This document shows, one piece after another, positions 1-13,800 of a DNA stretch of 64,000 bases; the stretch's first letter is position 1, and each line of letters opens with the position of its first letter. The notes under the pieces are model-generated. The model saw only the letters and a program-made list of their open reading frames with translations. It was not told the DNA's origin and ran no database searches. The position numbers and the translations under genes are program-made. Source of the stretch: Ptiloglossa arizonensis (lineage: Eukaryota > Arthropoda > Insecta > Hymenoptera > Colletidae); the NCBI RefSeq assembly GCF_051014685.1, contig NW_027478385.1:7130001-7194000 (forward strand), given 5' to 3'.

Positions 1-116
1 CTTCTGCTGCTCCGAACGCTTAACCAGAATGGCGTAGGGAAAAAATACACACAGCGTTGTAATCGGGAGAGCTTCTACTTTCAGACGCAACAGGAATTTT
101 TGGGTTAGGTCAATCC

Positions 117-133
117 GTTCGCGAGATATGGGA
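117..133 (+). promoter_or_regulatory. CENP-B-box-like motif 1 (representative copy; recurs in nearly every monomer)
   Basis: The 17-mer at consensus positions ~16-32 fits nTTCGnnnnAnnCGGGn at 8 of 9 fixed bases, with T replacing the C of CGGG. It overlaps the TCGCGA palindrome. CENP-B is the mammalian centromere protein that binds this box in alpha satellite, and similar boxes occur in some unrelated satellites. In a few monomers the sequence becomes TACGAGAG (for example near 23,830 and 25,070), which restores the C but loses a G. I saw no perfect copy. Binding is unproven, and the match may be coincidental and then copied through the array. Confidence 0.3.
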
Positions 134-228
134 GTTTGAAGCCAAGAAATGGTTGAGGAGGCAAAAAATTTTTCGCAATTCTGATGCTCCAAACGCTTAA
201 CCAGTATGGCCTAGGGAAAAAATACACG

Positions 229-245
229 TACCGTTGTAATCGGGC
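229..245 (+). promoter_or_regulatory. CENP-B-box-like motif 2 (representative copy; recurs in nearly every monomer)
   Basis: The 17-mer TACCGTTGTAATCGGGC matches 12 of 17 positions of the human box YTTCGTTGGAARCGGGA and 7 of 9 essential bases; the misses among the essential bases are the two Ts before CG. It lies on the same strand as motif 1, about 112 bp downstream. It is also an imperfect dyad, CCGTT-n3-ATCGG, which becomes a perfect 5-bp dyad in the TTCTAAACGG variant of domain II. This is sequence resemblance only. Confidence 0.35.
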
Positions 246-2919
246 GAGTTTCTACTTTCAGTTACAATAGGAATTTTTGGGTTAGGTCAATACGTTCGCG
301 AGATATGGGACTTTGAAGCTAAGAAATGGTTGACAAGACAACAAATTTTTCGCACTTCTGCTGCTCCAAACGCTTAACCAGAATGGCCTAGGGAAAAAAT
401 ACACATACCGTTGTAATCGGGCGAGTTTCTACTTTCAGATGCAATAGGAATTTTTGGGTTAGGTCAATTCGTTCGCGAGATATGGGAGTTTGAACTTAGA
501 AATGGTTGAGAAGACAACAAATTTTTCGCACTTCTGCTGCTCCGAACGCTTAACCAGAATGGCGTAGGGAAAAAATACACACAGCGTTGTAATCGGGAGA
601 GTTTCTACTTTCAGACGCAACAGGAATTTTTGGGTTAGGTCAATCCGTTCGCGAGATATGGGAGTTTGAAGCCAAGAAATGGTTGAGGAGGCAAAAAATT
701 TTTCGCAATTCTGATGCTCCAAACGCTTAACCAGTATGGCCTAGGGAAGAAATACACGTACCGTTGTAATCGGGCGAGTTTCTACTTTCAGTTACAATAG
801 GAATTTTTGGGTTAGGTCAATACGTTCGCGAGATATGGGACTTTGAAGCTAAGAAATGGTTGACAAGACAACAAATTTTTCGCACTTCTGCTGCTCCAAA
901 CGCTTAACCAGAATGGCCTAGGGAAAAACAACACATAGCGTTGTAATCGGGCGAGTTTCTACTTTCAGATGCAATAGGAATTTTTGGGTTAGGTCAATCC
1001 GTTCGCGAGATATGGGAGTTTGAAGCTAGGAAATGGTTGAGAAGGCAAAAAATTTTTCGCAATTCTGCTGCTCCGAACGCTTAACCAGAATGGCCTAGGG
1101 AAAAAATACACATACCGTTGTAATCGAGCGAGTTTCTACTTTCAGATGCAACAGGAATTTTTGGGCTAGGTCAATCCGTTCGCGAGATATGGTAGCTTGA
1201 GTCTAAGAAATGGTTGCGAAGACAACAAATTTTTCGCACTTCTGCTGCTCCAAACGCTTAACCAGAATGGTCCAGGGAAAAAACACACATACCGTTGTAA
1301 TGGGGCGAGTTTCTACTTTCAGTTACAATAGGAATTTTTGGGTTAGGTCAATCCGTTCCCGAGATATGGGACTTTGAAGCAAAGAAATGGTTGACAAGAC
1401 AACAAATTTTTCGCACTTCTGCTACTCCAATCGCTTAACCAGAATGGCCTAGGGGAAAAATACAGGTACCGTTGTAATCGGGCGAGTTTCTGCTTTCAAA
1501 TGCAATAGGAATTTTTGGGTTAGGCCGATCCGGTCGCGAGATATGAGAGTTTGAACCTAAGAAATGGTTGAGAAGACAACAAATTTTTCGCACTTCTGCT
1601 GCTCCAAACGCTTAACCAGTATGGCCTAGGGAAAAAATAAGCATACCGTTGTAATCGGGCGAGTTTCTACTTTCAGACGCAGCAGGAATTTTTGGGTTTG
1701 GTCAATCCGTTCGCGAGATATGGGACTTTGAAGCTAAGAAATGGTTGAGAAGACAACAAATTTTTCGCAATTCTGCTGCTCCAAACGCTTAACCAGAATG
1801 GCCTAGGGAGAAAATACGCATACCGTTGTAATCGGGCGAGTTTCTACTTTCAGTTACAATAGGAATTTTTCGGTTAGGTCAATCCGTTCGCGAGATATGG
1901 GACTTTGAAGCTAAGAAATGGTTGACAAGACAACAAATTTTTCGCAATTCTGCTGCTCCAATCGCTTAACCAGAATGGCCTAGGGAAAAAATACGCATAC
2001 CGTTGTAATCGGGCGAGTTTCTACTTTCAGTTACAATAGGAATTTTTGGGTTAGTTCAATCCGATCGCGAGATATGGGACTTTTGAAGCTAAGAAATGGT
2101 TGACAAGACAACAAATTTTTCGCACTTCTGCTGCTCCAATCGCTTAACCAGAATGACCCAGGGGAAAAATACACGTACCGTTGTAATCGGGCGAGTTTCT
2201 ACTTTCAAATGCAATAGGAATTTTTGGGTTAGGTCAATCCGTTCGCGAGATATGGGAGTTTGAAGCCAAGAAATGGTTGAGGAGGCAAAAAATTTTTCGC
2301 AATTCTGATACTACAAACGCTTAACCAGTATGGCCTAGGGAAAAAATACACGTACCGTTGTAATCGGGCGAGTTTCTACTTTCAGTTACAATAGGAATTT
2401 TTGGGTTAGTTCAATCCGTTCGCGAGATATGGGACTTTGAAGCTAAGAAATGGTTGACAAGACAACAAATTTTTCGCAATTCTGCTGCTCCAATCGCTTT
2501 ACCAGAATGGCCTAGGGTAAAAATACACGTACCGTTGTAATCGGGCGAGTTTCTACTTTCAAAGGCAATAGGAATTTTTGTGTTATGTCAATCCGTTCGC
2601 GAGATATGGGAGTTTGAATCTAAGAAATGCTTGAGAAGAGAACAAATTTTTCGCAATTCTGCTGCTCCAAACGCTTAACCAGAATGGCCTAGGAAAAAAA
2701 TACGCTTACCGTTGTAATCGGGCGAGTTTCTACTTTCAGTTACAATAGGAATTTTTGGGTTAGGTCAATCCGTTCGCGAGATATGGGACTTTGAAGCTAA
2801 GAAATGGTTGACAAGACAACAAATTTTTCGCACTTCTGCTGCTCCAAACGCTTAACCAGAATGGCCTAGGGAAAAAATACACATACCGTTGTAATCGGGC
2901 GAGTTTCTACTTTCAGATG

Positions 2920-4375
2920 CAACAGGAATTTTTGGGCTAGGTCAATCCGTTCGCGAGATATGGTAGCTTGAGGCTAAGAAATGGTTGCGAAGACAACAAA
3001 TTTTTCGCACTTCTGCTGCTCCAAACGCTTAACCAGAATGGCCCAGGGAAAAAACACACATACCGTTGTAATCGGGCGAGTTTCTACTTTCAGTTACAAT
3101 AGGAATTTTTGGGTTAGGTCAATCCGTTCCCGAGATATGGGACTTTGAAGCAAAGAAATGGTTGACAAGACAACAAATTTTTCGCACTTCTGCTACTCCA
3201 ATCGCTTAACCAGAATGGCCTAGGGGAAAAATACAGGTACCGTTGTAATCGGGCGAGTTTCTGCTTTCAAATGCAATAGGAATTTTTGGGTTAGGCCGAT
3301 CCGGTCGCGAGATATGAGAGTTTGAACCTAAGAAATGGTTGAGAAGAGAACAAATTTTTCGCAATTCTGCTGCTCCAAACGCTTAACCAGAATGGCCTAG
3401 GGAAAAAATACACGTACCGTTGTAATCGGGCGAGTTTCTACTTTCAGTTACAATAGGAATTTTTGGGTTAGGTCAATCCGTTCGCGAGATATGGGAGTTT
3501 GAAGCTAAGAAATGGTTGAGAAGAGAACAAATTTTTCGCACTTCTGCTGCTCCAAACGCTTAACCAGTATGGCCTAGGGAAAAAATACACGTACCGTTGT
3601 AATCGGGCGAGTTTCTACTTTCAAATGCAATAGGAATTTTTGGGTTAGGTCAATCCGTTCGCGAGATATGGGAGTTTGAAGCTAAGAAATGCTTGAGAAG
3701 AGAACAAATTTTTCGCAATTCTGCTGCTCCAAACGCTTAACCAGAATGGCCTAGGGAAAAAATATGCATACCGTTGTAATCGGGCGAGTTTCTACTTTCA
3801 GATGCAACAGGAATTTTTGGGCTAGGTCAATCCGTTCGCGAGATATGGTAGCTTGAGGCTAAGAAATGGTTGCGAAGACAACAAATTTTTCGCACTTCTG
3901 CTGCTCCAAACGCTTAACCAGAATGGCCCAGGGAAAAAACACACATACCGTTGTAATCGGGCGAGTTTCTACTTTCAGTTACAATAGGAATTTTTGGGTT
4001 AGGTCAATCCGTTCCCGAGATATGGGACTTTGAAGCAAAGAAATGGTTGACAAGACAACAAATTTTTCGCACTTCTGCTACTCCAATCGCTTAACCAGAA
4101 TGGCCTAGGTGAAAAATACAGGTACCGTTGTAATCGGACGGGTATCTGCTTTCAAATGCAATAGGAATTTTTGGGTTAGGCCGATCCGGTCGCGAGATAT
4201 GAGAGTTTGAACCTAAGAAATGGTTGAGAAGAGAACAAATTTTTCGCAATTCTGCTGCTCCAAACGCTTAACCAGAATGGCCTAGGGAAAAAATACACGT
4301 ACCGTTGTAATCGGGCGAGTTTCTACTTTGAGTTACAATAGGAATTTTTGGGTTCGGTCAATCCGTTCGCGAGAT
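2920..4375 (+). repeat. 885-bp (5-monomer) direct duplication in domain I
   Basis: The block marked by GGGCTAGGTC and TATGGTAGCTTGAG starts at 2,932 and again at 3,817, an offset of exactly 885 = 5x177. The copies stay colinear through CGTTCCCGAGATATG, ACTCCAATCGC and GGCCGATCCGGTCGCGAG. They part near 3,490/4,375, where one has GGGAGTTTG and the other GGGACTTTG. The second copy carries extra private changes, such as GGACGGGTATCTGC at ~4,136. Confidence 0.8.
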
Positions 4376-7300
4376 ATGGGACTTTGAAGCTAAGAAATGG
4401 TTGAGAAGAGAACAAATTTTTCGCAATTCTGCTGCTCCAAACGCTTAACCAGAATGGCCTAGGGAAAAAATACGCATACCGTTGTAATCGGGCGAGTTTC
4501 TACCTTCAGTCGCAGCAGGAATGTTTGGGTTTGGTCAATCCGTTCGCGAGATATGGGAGTTTGAAGCTTAGAAATGGTTGAGAAGACAACAAATTTTTCG
4601 CACTTCTGCTGCTCCAAACGCTTAACCAGAATGCCCTAGGGAAAAAATATGCATAACCTTGTAATCGGGCGAGTTTCTACTTTCAGACGCAGCAGGAATT
4701 TTTGGGTTTGGTCAATCCGTTCGCGAGATATGGGACTTTGAAGCTAAGAAATGGTTGAGAAGACAACAAATTTTTCGCAATTCTGCTGCTCCAAACGCTT
4801 AACCAGAATGGCCTAGGGAAAAAATACACATACCATTGTAATCGGGCGAGTTTTTACCTTCAGATGCAATAGGAATTTCTTGGTTAGGACAATCCGTTCG
4901 CGAGATATGGGAGTTTGAAGCCAGGAAATGTTTGGGAAGGCAAAAAATTTTTCGCAATTCTGCTGCTCCAAACGCTTAACCAGAATGGCCTAGGGAAAAA
5001 ATACACATACCGTTGTAATCGGGCGAGTTTCTACTTTCAGATGCAATAGGAATTTTGGGTTAGGTCAATCCGTTCGCGAGATAAGGGAGTTTGAAGCCGA
5101 GAAATGGTTGAGAAGGCAAAAAATTTTTCGCACTTCTGCTGCTCGAAACGCTTAACCAGAATGGCCTAGGGAAAAAATACACATACCGTTGTAATCGGGC
5201 GAGTTTCTGCTTTCAAATGCAATAGGAATTTTTGGGTTAGGTCAATCGGTTCGCGAGATATGGGAGTTTGAAGCCAAGAAATGGTTGAGGAGCCAAAAAA
5301 TTTTTCGCAATTCTGATGCTCCAAACGCTTAACCAGTATGGCCTAGGGAAAAAATACACGTACCGTTGTAATCGGGCGAGTTTCTACTTTCAGTTACAAT
5401 AGGAATTTTTGGGTTAGTTCAATCCGTTCGCGAGATATGGGACTTTGAAGCTAAGAAATGGTTGACAAGACAACAAATTTTTCGCAATTCTGCTGCTCCA
5501 ATCGCTTTACCAGAATGGCCTTGGGGAAAAATACACGTACCGTTGTAATCGGGCGAGTTTCTACTTTCAAAGGCAATAGGAATTTTTGAGTTATGTCAAT
5601 CCGTTCGCGAGATATGGGAGTTTGAAGCTAAGAAATGCTTGAGAAGAGAACAAATTTTTCGCAATTCTGCTGCTCCAAACGCTTAACCAGAATGGCCTAG
5701 GAAAAAAATACGCTTACCGTTGTAATCGGGCGAGTTTCTACTTTCAGACGCAGCAGGAATGTTTGGGTTTTGTCAATCCGTTCGCGAGGTATGGGAGTTT
5801 GAACTTAGAAATGGTTGAGAAGACAACAAATTTTTCGCACTTCTGCTGCTCCGAACGCTTAACCAGAATGGCGTAGGGAAAAAATACACACAGCGTTGTA
5901 ATCGGGCGAGTTTCTACTTTCAGATGCAACAGGAATTTTTGGGCTAGGTCAATCCGTTCGCGAGATATGGTAGCTTGAGGCTAAGAGATGGTTGCGAAGA
6001 CAACAAATTTTTCGCACTTCTGCTGCTCCAAACGCTTAACCAGAATGGCCCAGGGAAAAAACACACATACCGTTGTAATCGGGCGAGTTTCTACTTTCAG
6101 TTACAATAGGAATTTTTGGGTTAGGTCAATCCGTTCCCGAGATATGGGACTTTGAAGCAAAGAAATGGTTGACAAGACAACAAATTTTTCGCACTTCTGC
6201 TACTCCAATCGCTTAACCAGAATGGCCTAGTGGAAAAATACACGTACCGTTGTAATCGGGCGAGTTTCTGCTTTCAAATGCAATAGGAATTTTTGGGTTA
6301 GGCCGATCCGGTCGCGAGATATGAGAGTTTGAAGCTAAGAAATGGTTGAGAACAGAACAAATTTTTCGCAATTCTGCTGCTCCAAACGCTTAACCAGAAT
6401 GGCCTAGGGAAAAAATACACGTACCGTTGTAATCGGGCGAGTTTCTACTTTCAGTTACAATAGGAATTTTTGGGTTAGGTCAATCCGTTCGCGAGATATG
6501 GGAGTTTGAAGCTAAGAAATGGTTGAGAAGACAACAAATTTTTCGCACTTCTGCTGCTCCAAACGCTTAACCAGTATGGCCTAGGGAAAAAATACACGTA
6601 CCGTTGTAATCGGGCGAGTTTCTACTTTCAGATGCAATAGGAATTTTTGGGTTAGGTCAATCCGTTCGCGAGATATGGGAGTTTGAAGCTAGGAAATGGT
6701 TGAGAAGAGAACAAATTTTTCGCAATTCTGCTTCTCCAAACGCTTAACCAGAATGGCCTAGGGAAAAAATACACGTACCGTTGTAATCGGGCGAGTTTCT
6801 GCTTTCAAATGCAATAGGAATTTTTGGGTTAGGCCGATCCGGTCGCGAGATATGAGAGTTTGAAGCTAAGAAATGGTTGAGAAGAGATCAAATTTTTCGC
6901 AATTCTGCTGCTCCAAACGCTTAACCAGAATGGCCTAGGGAAAAAATATGCATACCGTTGTAATCGGGCGAGTTTCTATATTCAGACGCAGCAGGAATTT
7001 TTGGGTTAGGTCAATCCGTTCGCGAGATATGGGACTTTGAAACTAAGAAATGGTTGAGAAGACAACAAATTTTTCGCAATTCTGCTGCTCCAAACGCTTA
7101 ACCAGAATGGCCTAGGGAAAAAATACGCATACCGTTGTAATCGGGCGAGTTTCTACTTTCAGTTACAATAGGAATTTTTGGGTTAGGTCAATCCGTTCGC
7201 GAGATATGGGACTTTGAGGCTAAGAAATGGTTGACAAGACAACAAATTTTTCGCACTTCTGCTGCTCCAATCGCTTAACCAGAATGGCCTAGGGGAAAAT

Positions 7301-10300
7301 ACACGTACCGTTGTAATCGGGCGAGTTTCTACTTTCAAATGCAATGGGAATTTTTGTGTTATGTCAATCCGTTCTCGAGATATGGGAGTTTGAAGCTAAG
7401 AAATACTTGAGAAGAGAACAAATTTTTCGCAATTCTGCTGCTCCAAACGCTTAACCAGAATGGCCTAGGGAAAAAATACGCATACCGTTAAAATCGGGCA
7501 AGTTTCTACTTTCAGACGCAGCAGGTATGTTTGGGATTGGTCAATCCGTTCGCGAGATATGGGAGTTTGAAGCCAAGAAATGGTTGAGGAGGCAAAAAAT
7601 TTTTCGCAATTCTGCTGCTCCTAACGCTTAACCAGAACGGTCTAGGGACAAAGTACACATACCGTTGTAATCGGGCGAGTTTCTACCTTCAGATGCAATA
7701 GGAATTTCTTGGTTAGTACAAACCGTTCGCGAGATATGGGAGTTTGAAGCCAAGAAATGTTTGGGAAGGCAAAAAATTTTTCGCAATTCTGCTGCTCCAA
7801 ACGCTTAACCAGAATGGCCTAGGGAAAAAATACACATACCGTTGTAATCGGGCGAGTTTCTACTTTCAGATGCAATAGGAATTTTGGGTTAGGTCAATCC
7901 GTTCGGGAGATAAGGGAGTTTGAAGCCGAGAAGTGGTTGAGAAGGCAAAAAATTTTTCGCACTTCTGCTGCTCCGAACGCTTAACCAGAATGGCCTAGGG
8001 AAAAAATACACATACCGTTGTAATCGGGCGAGTTTCTGCTTTCAGGTGCAATAGGAATTTTTGGGTTAGCTCAATCCGCTCGCGAGATATAAGAGTTTGA
8101 AGCTAAGAAATGGTTGAGAAGAGAACAAATTTTTCGCAATTCTGCTGCTCCAAACGCTTAACCAGAATGGCCTAGGGAAAAAATACGCATACCGTTGTAA
8201 ACGGGCGAGTTTCTACTTTCAGACGCAGCAGGAATGTTTGGGTTTGGTCAATCCGTTCGCGAGATATGGGAGTTTGAAGCTTAGAAATGGTTGAGAAGAC
8301 AACAAATTTTTCGCAATTCTGCTGCTCCAAACGCTTAACCAGAATGGCCTAGGGAAAAAATACACATACCGTTGTAATTGGGCGAGTTTCTACTTTCAGA
8401 TGAAATAGGAATTTTTGGGTTAGGTCAATCCGTTCGCGAGATATGAGAGTTTGAAGCTAAGAAATGGTTGAGAAGAGAACAAATTTTTCGCAATTCTGCT
8501 GCTCCAAACGCTTAACCAGAATGGCCTAGGGAAAAAATACGCATACCCTTGTAACCGGGCGAGTTTCTACTTTCAGTTACAATAGGAATTTTTGGGTTAG
8601 GTCAATCCGTTCGCGAGATATGGGACTTTGAATCTAAGAAATGGTTGACAAGACAACAAATGTTTCGCAATTCTGCTGCTCCAATCGCTTAACCAGAATG
8701 GCCTAGGGGTACAATACACGTACCGTTGTAATCGGGCGAGTTTCTACTTTCAAATGCAGTAGGAATTTTTGGGTTAGGCCAATCCGTTCGCGAGATATGA
8801 GAGTTTGAAGCTAAGAAATGGTTGGGAAGAGAACAAATTTTTCGCAATTCTGCTGCTCCAAACGCTTAACCAGAATGGCCTAGGGGTACAATACACGTAC
8901 CGTTGTAATCGGACGAGTTTCTACTTTCAAATGCAATAGGAACTTTTGGGTTAGGCCAATCCGTTCGCGAGATATGAGAGTTTGAAGCTAAGAAATGGTT
9001 GGGAAGAGAACAAATTTTTCGCACTTCTGCTGCTCCAAACGCTTAACCAGAATGGCCTAGGGAAAAAATACACATACCGTTGTAATCGGGCGAGTTTCTG
9101 CTTTCAGGTGCAATAGGAATTTTTGGGTTAGCTCAATCCGTTCGCGAGGTATGGAACTTTGAATCTAAGAAATGGTTGACAAGACAACAAATTTTTCGCA
9201 ATTCTGCAGCTCCAATCGCTTAACCAGATGGGCCTAGGGGAAAAATACACGTACCTTTGTAATCGGGCGAGTTTCTACTTTCAAATGCAATAGCAATTTT
9301 TGGGTTAGGCCAATCCGTTCGCGAGATATAAGAGTTTGAAGCTAAGAAATGGTTGAGAAGAGAACAAATTTTTCGCAATTCTGCTGCTCCAAACGCTTAA
9401 CCAGAATGGCCTAGGGAAAAAATATGCATACCGTTGTAATCGGGCGAGTTTCTACTTTCAGACGCAGCAGGAATTGTTGGGTTTGGTCAATCCGTTCGCG
9501 AGATATGGGACTTTGAATCTAAGAAATGGTTGAGAAGACAACAAATTTTTCGCAATTCTGCTGCTCCAAACGCTTAACCAGAATGGCCTAGGGAAAAAAC
9601 ACGCATACTGTTGTAATCGGGCGAGTTTCTACTTTCAGACGCAGCAGGAATGTTTGGGTTTGGTCAATCCGTTCGCGAGATATGGGAGTTTGAAGCTTAG
9701 AAATGGTTGAGAAGACAACAAATTTTTCGCAATTCTGCTGCTCCAAACGCTTAACCAGAAAGCCCTAGGGAAAAAATACGCATACTGTTGTAATCGGGCG
9801 AGTTTCTACTTTCAGTTACAATAGGAAATTTTGGGTTAGGTCAATCAGTTCGCGAGATATGGGACTTTGAAGCTAAGAAATGGTTGACAAGGCAACAAAT
9901 TTTTCTCAATTCTGCTGCTTCAAACGCTTAACCAGAATGGCCTAGGGAAAAAACACACATACCGTTGTAATCGGGCGAGTTTCTACTTTCCAATGCAATA
10001 GGAATTTTTGGGTTAGGCCAATCCGTTCGCGAGATATGAGAGTTTGAAGCTAAGAAATGGTTGAGAAGAGAACAATTTTTTCGCAATTCTGCTGCTCCAA
10101 ACGCTTAACCAGAATGGCCTAGGGAAAAAATACACATACCGTTGTAATCGGGCGAGTTTCTACTTTCAGATGCAATAGGAATTTCTTGGTTAGGTCAATC
10201 CGTTCGCGAGATATGGGAGTTTGAAGCCAAGAAATGTTTGGGAAGGCAACAAATTTTTCGCAATTCTGCTGCTCCAAACGCTTAACCAGAATGGCCTAGG

Positions 10301-10814
10301 GAATAAATACACATACCGTTGTAATCGGGCGAGTTTCTACTTTCAGATGCAATAGGAATTTTTGGGTTAGGTCAATCCGTTCGCGAGATATGGGAGTTTG
10401 AAGCCAAGAAATGGTTGAGAAGGCAAAAAATTTTTCTCAATTCTGCTGCTTCAAACGCTTAACCAGAATGGCCTAGGGTAAAAATACACATACCATTGTA
10501 ATCGGGCGAGTTTCTACTTTCCAATGCAATAGGAATTTTTGGGTTTGGCCAATCCGTTCGCGAGATATGAGAGTTTGAAGCTAAGAAATGGTTGAGAAGA
10601 GAACAAATTTTTCGCAATTCTGCTGCTCCAAACGCTTAACCAGAATGGCCTAGGGAAAAAATACGCATACCGTTCTAAACGGGCGAGTTTCTACTTTCAG
10701 ACGCAGCAGGAATGTTTGGGTTTGGTCAATCCGTTCGCGAGATATGGGAGTTTGAAGCTTAGAAATGGTTGAGAAGACAACAAATTTTTCGCAATTCTGC
10801 AGCTCCAAACGCTT

Positions 10815-13800
10815 AACCAGAATGGCCTAGGGAAAAAATACGCATACCGTTCTAAACGGGCGAGTTTCCACTTTCAGACGCAGCAGGAATGTTTGGGTTT
10901 GGTCAATCCGTTCGCGAGATATGGGAGTTTGAAGCTTAGAAATGGTTGAGAAGACAACAAATTTTTCGCAATTCTGCAGCTCCAAACGCTTAACCAGAAT
11001 GGCCTAGGGAAAAAATACACGTACCGTTGTAATCGGGCGAGATTCTACTTTCAAATGCAATAGGAATTTTTGGGTTAGGCCAATTCCTTCGCGAGATATG
11101 GGAGTTTGAAGCCAAGAAATGGTTGAGAAGGCAACAAATTTTTCTCAATTCTGCTGCTTCAAACGCTTAACCAGAATGGCCTAGGGAAAAAACACACATA
11201 CCGTTGTAATCGGGCGAGTTTCTACTTTCCAATGCAATAGGAATTTTTGGGTTAGGCCAATCCGTTCGCGAGATATGAGAGTTTGAAGCTAAGAAATGGT
11301 TGTGAAGAGAACAAATTTTTCGCAATTCTGCTGCCCCAAACGCTTAACCAGAATGGCCTAGGGAAAAAATACACATACCGTTGTAATCGGGCGAGTTTCT
11401 ACTTTCAGATGCAATAGGAATTTCTTGGTTAGGTCAATCCGTTCGCGAGATATGGGAGTTTGAAGCCAAGAAATGTTTGGGAAGGCAACAAATTTTTCGC
11501 AATTCTGCTGCTCCAAACGCTTAACCAGAATGGCCTAGGGAAAAAATACACATACCGTTGTAATTGGGCGAGTTTCTACTTTCAGATGCAATAGGAATTT
11601 TTGGGTTAGGTCAATCCGTTCGCGAGATATGGACTTTGAAGCTAAGAAATGGTTGACAATACAACAAATTTTTCGCAATTCTGCTGCCCCAATCGCTTAA
11701 CCAGAATGGCCTAGGGGAAAAATACACGTACCGTTGTAATCGGGCGAGATTCTACTTTCAAATGCAATAGGAATTTTTGGGTTAGGCCAATTCCTTCGCG
11801 AGATATGGGAGTTTGAAGCCAAGAAATGGTTGAGAAGGCAAAAAATTTTTCTCAATTCTGCTGCTTCAAACGCTTAACCAGAATGGCCTAGGGAAAAAAC
11901 ACACATACCGTTGTAATCGGGCGAGTTTCTACTTTCAAATGCACTAGGAATTTTTGTGTTATGTCAATCCGTTCGCGAGATATGGGAGTTTGAAGCTTAG
12001 AAATGGTTGAGAAGACAACAAATTTTTCGCAATTCTGCAGCTCCAAACGCTTAACCAGAATGGCCTAGGGAAAAAATACACATACCGTTGTAATCGGGCG
12101 AGTTTCTACTTTCCAATGCAATAGGAATTTTTGGGTTAGGCCAATCCGTTCGCGAGATATGAGAGTTTGAAGCTAAGAAATGGTTGAGAAGAGAACAAAT
12201 TTTTCGCAATTCTGCTGCTCCAAACGCTTAACCAGAATGGCCTAGGGAAAAAATACAAATACCGTTGTAATCGGGCGAGTTTCTACTTTCAGATGCAATA
12301 GGAATTTCTTGGTTAGGTCAATCCGTTCGCGAGATATGGGAGTTTGAAGCCAAGAAATGTTTGGGAAGGCAACAAATTTTTCGCAATTCTGCTGCTCCAA
12401 ACGCTTAACCAGAATGGCCTAGGGAATAAATACACATACCGTTGTAATCGGGCGAGTTTCTACTTTCAGATGCAATAGGAATTTTTGGGTTAGGTCAATC
12501 CGTTCGCGAGATATGGGAGTTTGAAGCCAAGAAATGGTTGAGAAGGCAAAAAATTTTTCTCAATTCTGCTACTTCAAACGCTTAACCAGAATGGCCTAGG
12601 GTAAAAATACACATACCATTGTAATCGGGCGAGTTTCTACTTTCCAATGCAATAGGAATTTTTGGGTTTGGCCAATCCGTTCGCGAGATATGAGAGTTCG
12701 AAGCTAAGAAATGGTTGAGAAGAGAACAAATTTTTCGCAATTCTGCTGCTCCAAACGCTTAACCAGAATGGCCTAGGGAAAAAATACGCATACCGTTCTA
12801 AACGGGCGAGTTTCCACTTTCAGACGCAGCAGGAATGTTTGGGTTTGGTCAATCCGTTCGCGAGATATGGGAGTTTGAAGCTTAGAAATGGTTGAGAAGA
12901 CAACAAATTTTTCGCAATTCTGCAGCTCCAAACGCTTAACCAGAATGGCCTAGGGAAAAAATACACGTACCGTTGTAATCGGGCGAGATTCTACTTTCAA
13001 ATGCAATAGGAATTTTTGGGTTAGGCCAATTCCTTCGCGAGATATGGGAGTTTGAAGCCAAGAAATGGTTGAGAAGGCAACAAATTTTTCTCAATTCTGC
13101 TGCTTCAAACGCTTAACCAGAATGGCCTAGGGAAAAAACACACATACCGTTGTAATCGGGCGAGTTTCTACTTTCCAATGCAATAGGAATTTTTGGGTTA
13201 GGCCAATCCGTTCGCGAGATATGAGAGTTTGAAGCTAAGAAATGGTTGAGAAGAGAACAAATTTTTCGCAATTCTGCTGCTCCAAACGCTTAACCAGAAT
13301 GGCCTAGGGAAAAAATACACATACCGTTGTGATCGGGCGAGTTTCTACTTTCAGATGCAATAGGAATTTCTTGGTTAGGTCAATCCGTTCGCGAGATATG
13401 GGAGTTTGAAGCCAAGAAATGTTTGGGAAGGCAACAAATTTTTCGCAATTCTGCTGCTCCAAACGCTTAACCAGAATGGCCTAGGGAAAAAATACACATA
13501 CCGTTGTAATTGGGCGAGTTTCTACTTTCAGATGCAATAGGAATTTTTGGGTTAGGTCAATCCGTTCGCGAGATATGGACTTTGAAGCTAAGAAATGGTT
13601 GACAATACAACAAATTTTTCGCAATTCTGCTGCCCCAATCGCTTAACCAAAATGGCCTAGGGGAAAAATACACGTACCGTTGTAATCGGGCGAGATTCTA
13701 CTTTCAAATACAATAGGAATTTTTGGGTTAGGCCAATTCCTTCGCGAGATATGGGAGTTTTAAGCCAAGAAATGGTTGAGAAGGCAAAAAATTTTTCTCA

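Larger units (their letters stand above)
1..1015 (+). repeat. 530-bp (3-monomer) tandem duplication
   Basis: Bases 1-480 are repeated at 531-1010 with about six differences by eye, for example at 72/602 and 219/749, or roughly 99% identity. The distinctive GGCGTAGGG and ACACAGCGTTGT variants sit at ~31 and ~561. The period is 530 rather than 531 because a shortened monomer (GAACTTAGA) lies inside the unit. The copies diverge after ~1,015. The first copy may extend left of the window. Confidence 0.9.
1..9880 (+). repeat. Satellite domain I: divergent, weakly ordered monomers
   Basis: About 56 monomers with more scattered substitutions than the rest of the window and no long regular HOR. Common variants are CAGTTACAATAGG, AGAAGACAACAAAT, CACTTCTGCTGC, CAGACGCAGCAGG and GGCCGATCCGGTCGCGAG. 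Short blocks are duplicated locally (530 bp and 885 bp, listed separately). One four-monomer block marked by GGGCTAGGTC and TATGGTAGCTTGAG recurs at ~1.16, 2.93, 3.82 and 5.94 kb. Higher divergence with short, irregular duplications is what is usually seen toward the less homogenised side of a satellite block, so the array edge may lie to the left, but it is not in the window. No gene or other feature seen inside. Confidence 0.85.

Noticed and set aside
77..106. Conserved stem in the consensus monomer (ATTCTG at 77-82 pairing with CAGAAT at 101-106)
   Set aside because: The stem is only 6 bp with an 18-base loop and is broken in many monomers (CACTTCTG, CCAGTATGG) without compensating changes, so it is not supported as a structural RNA or cruciform element.
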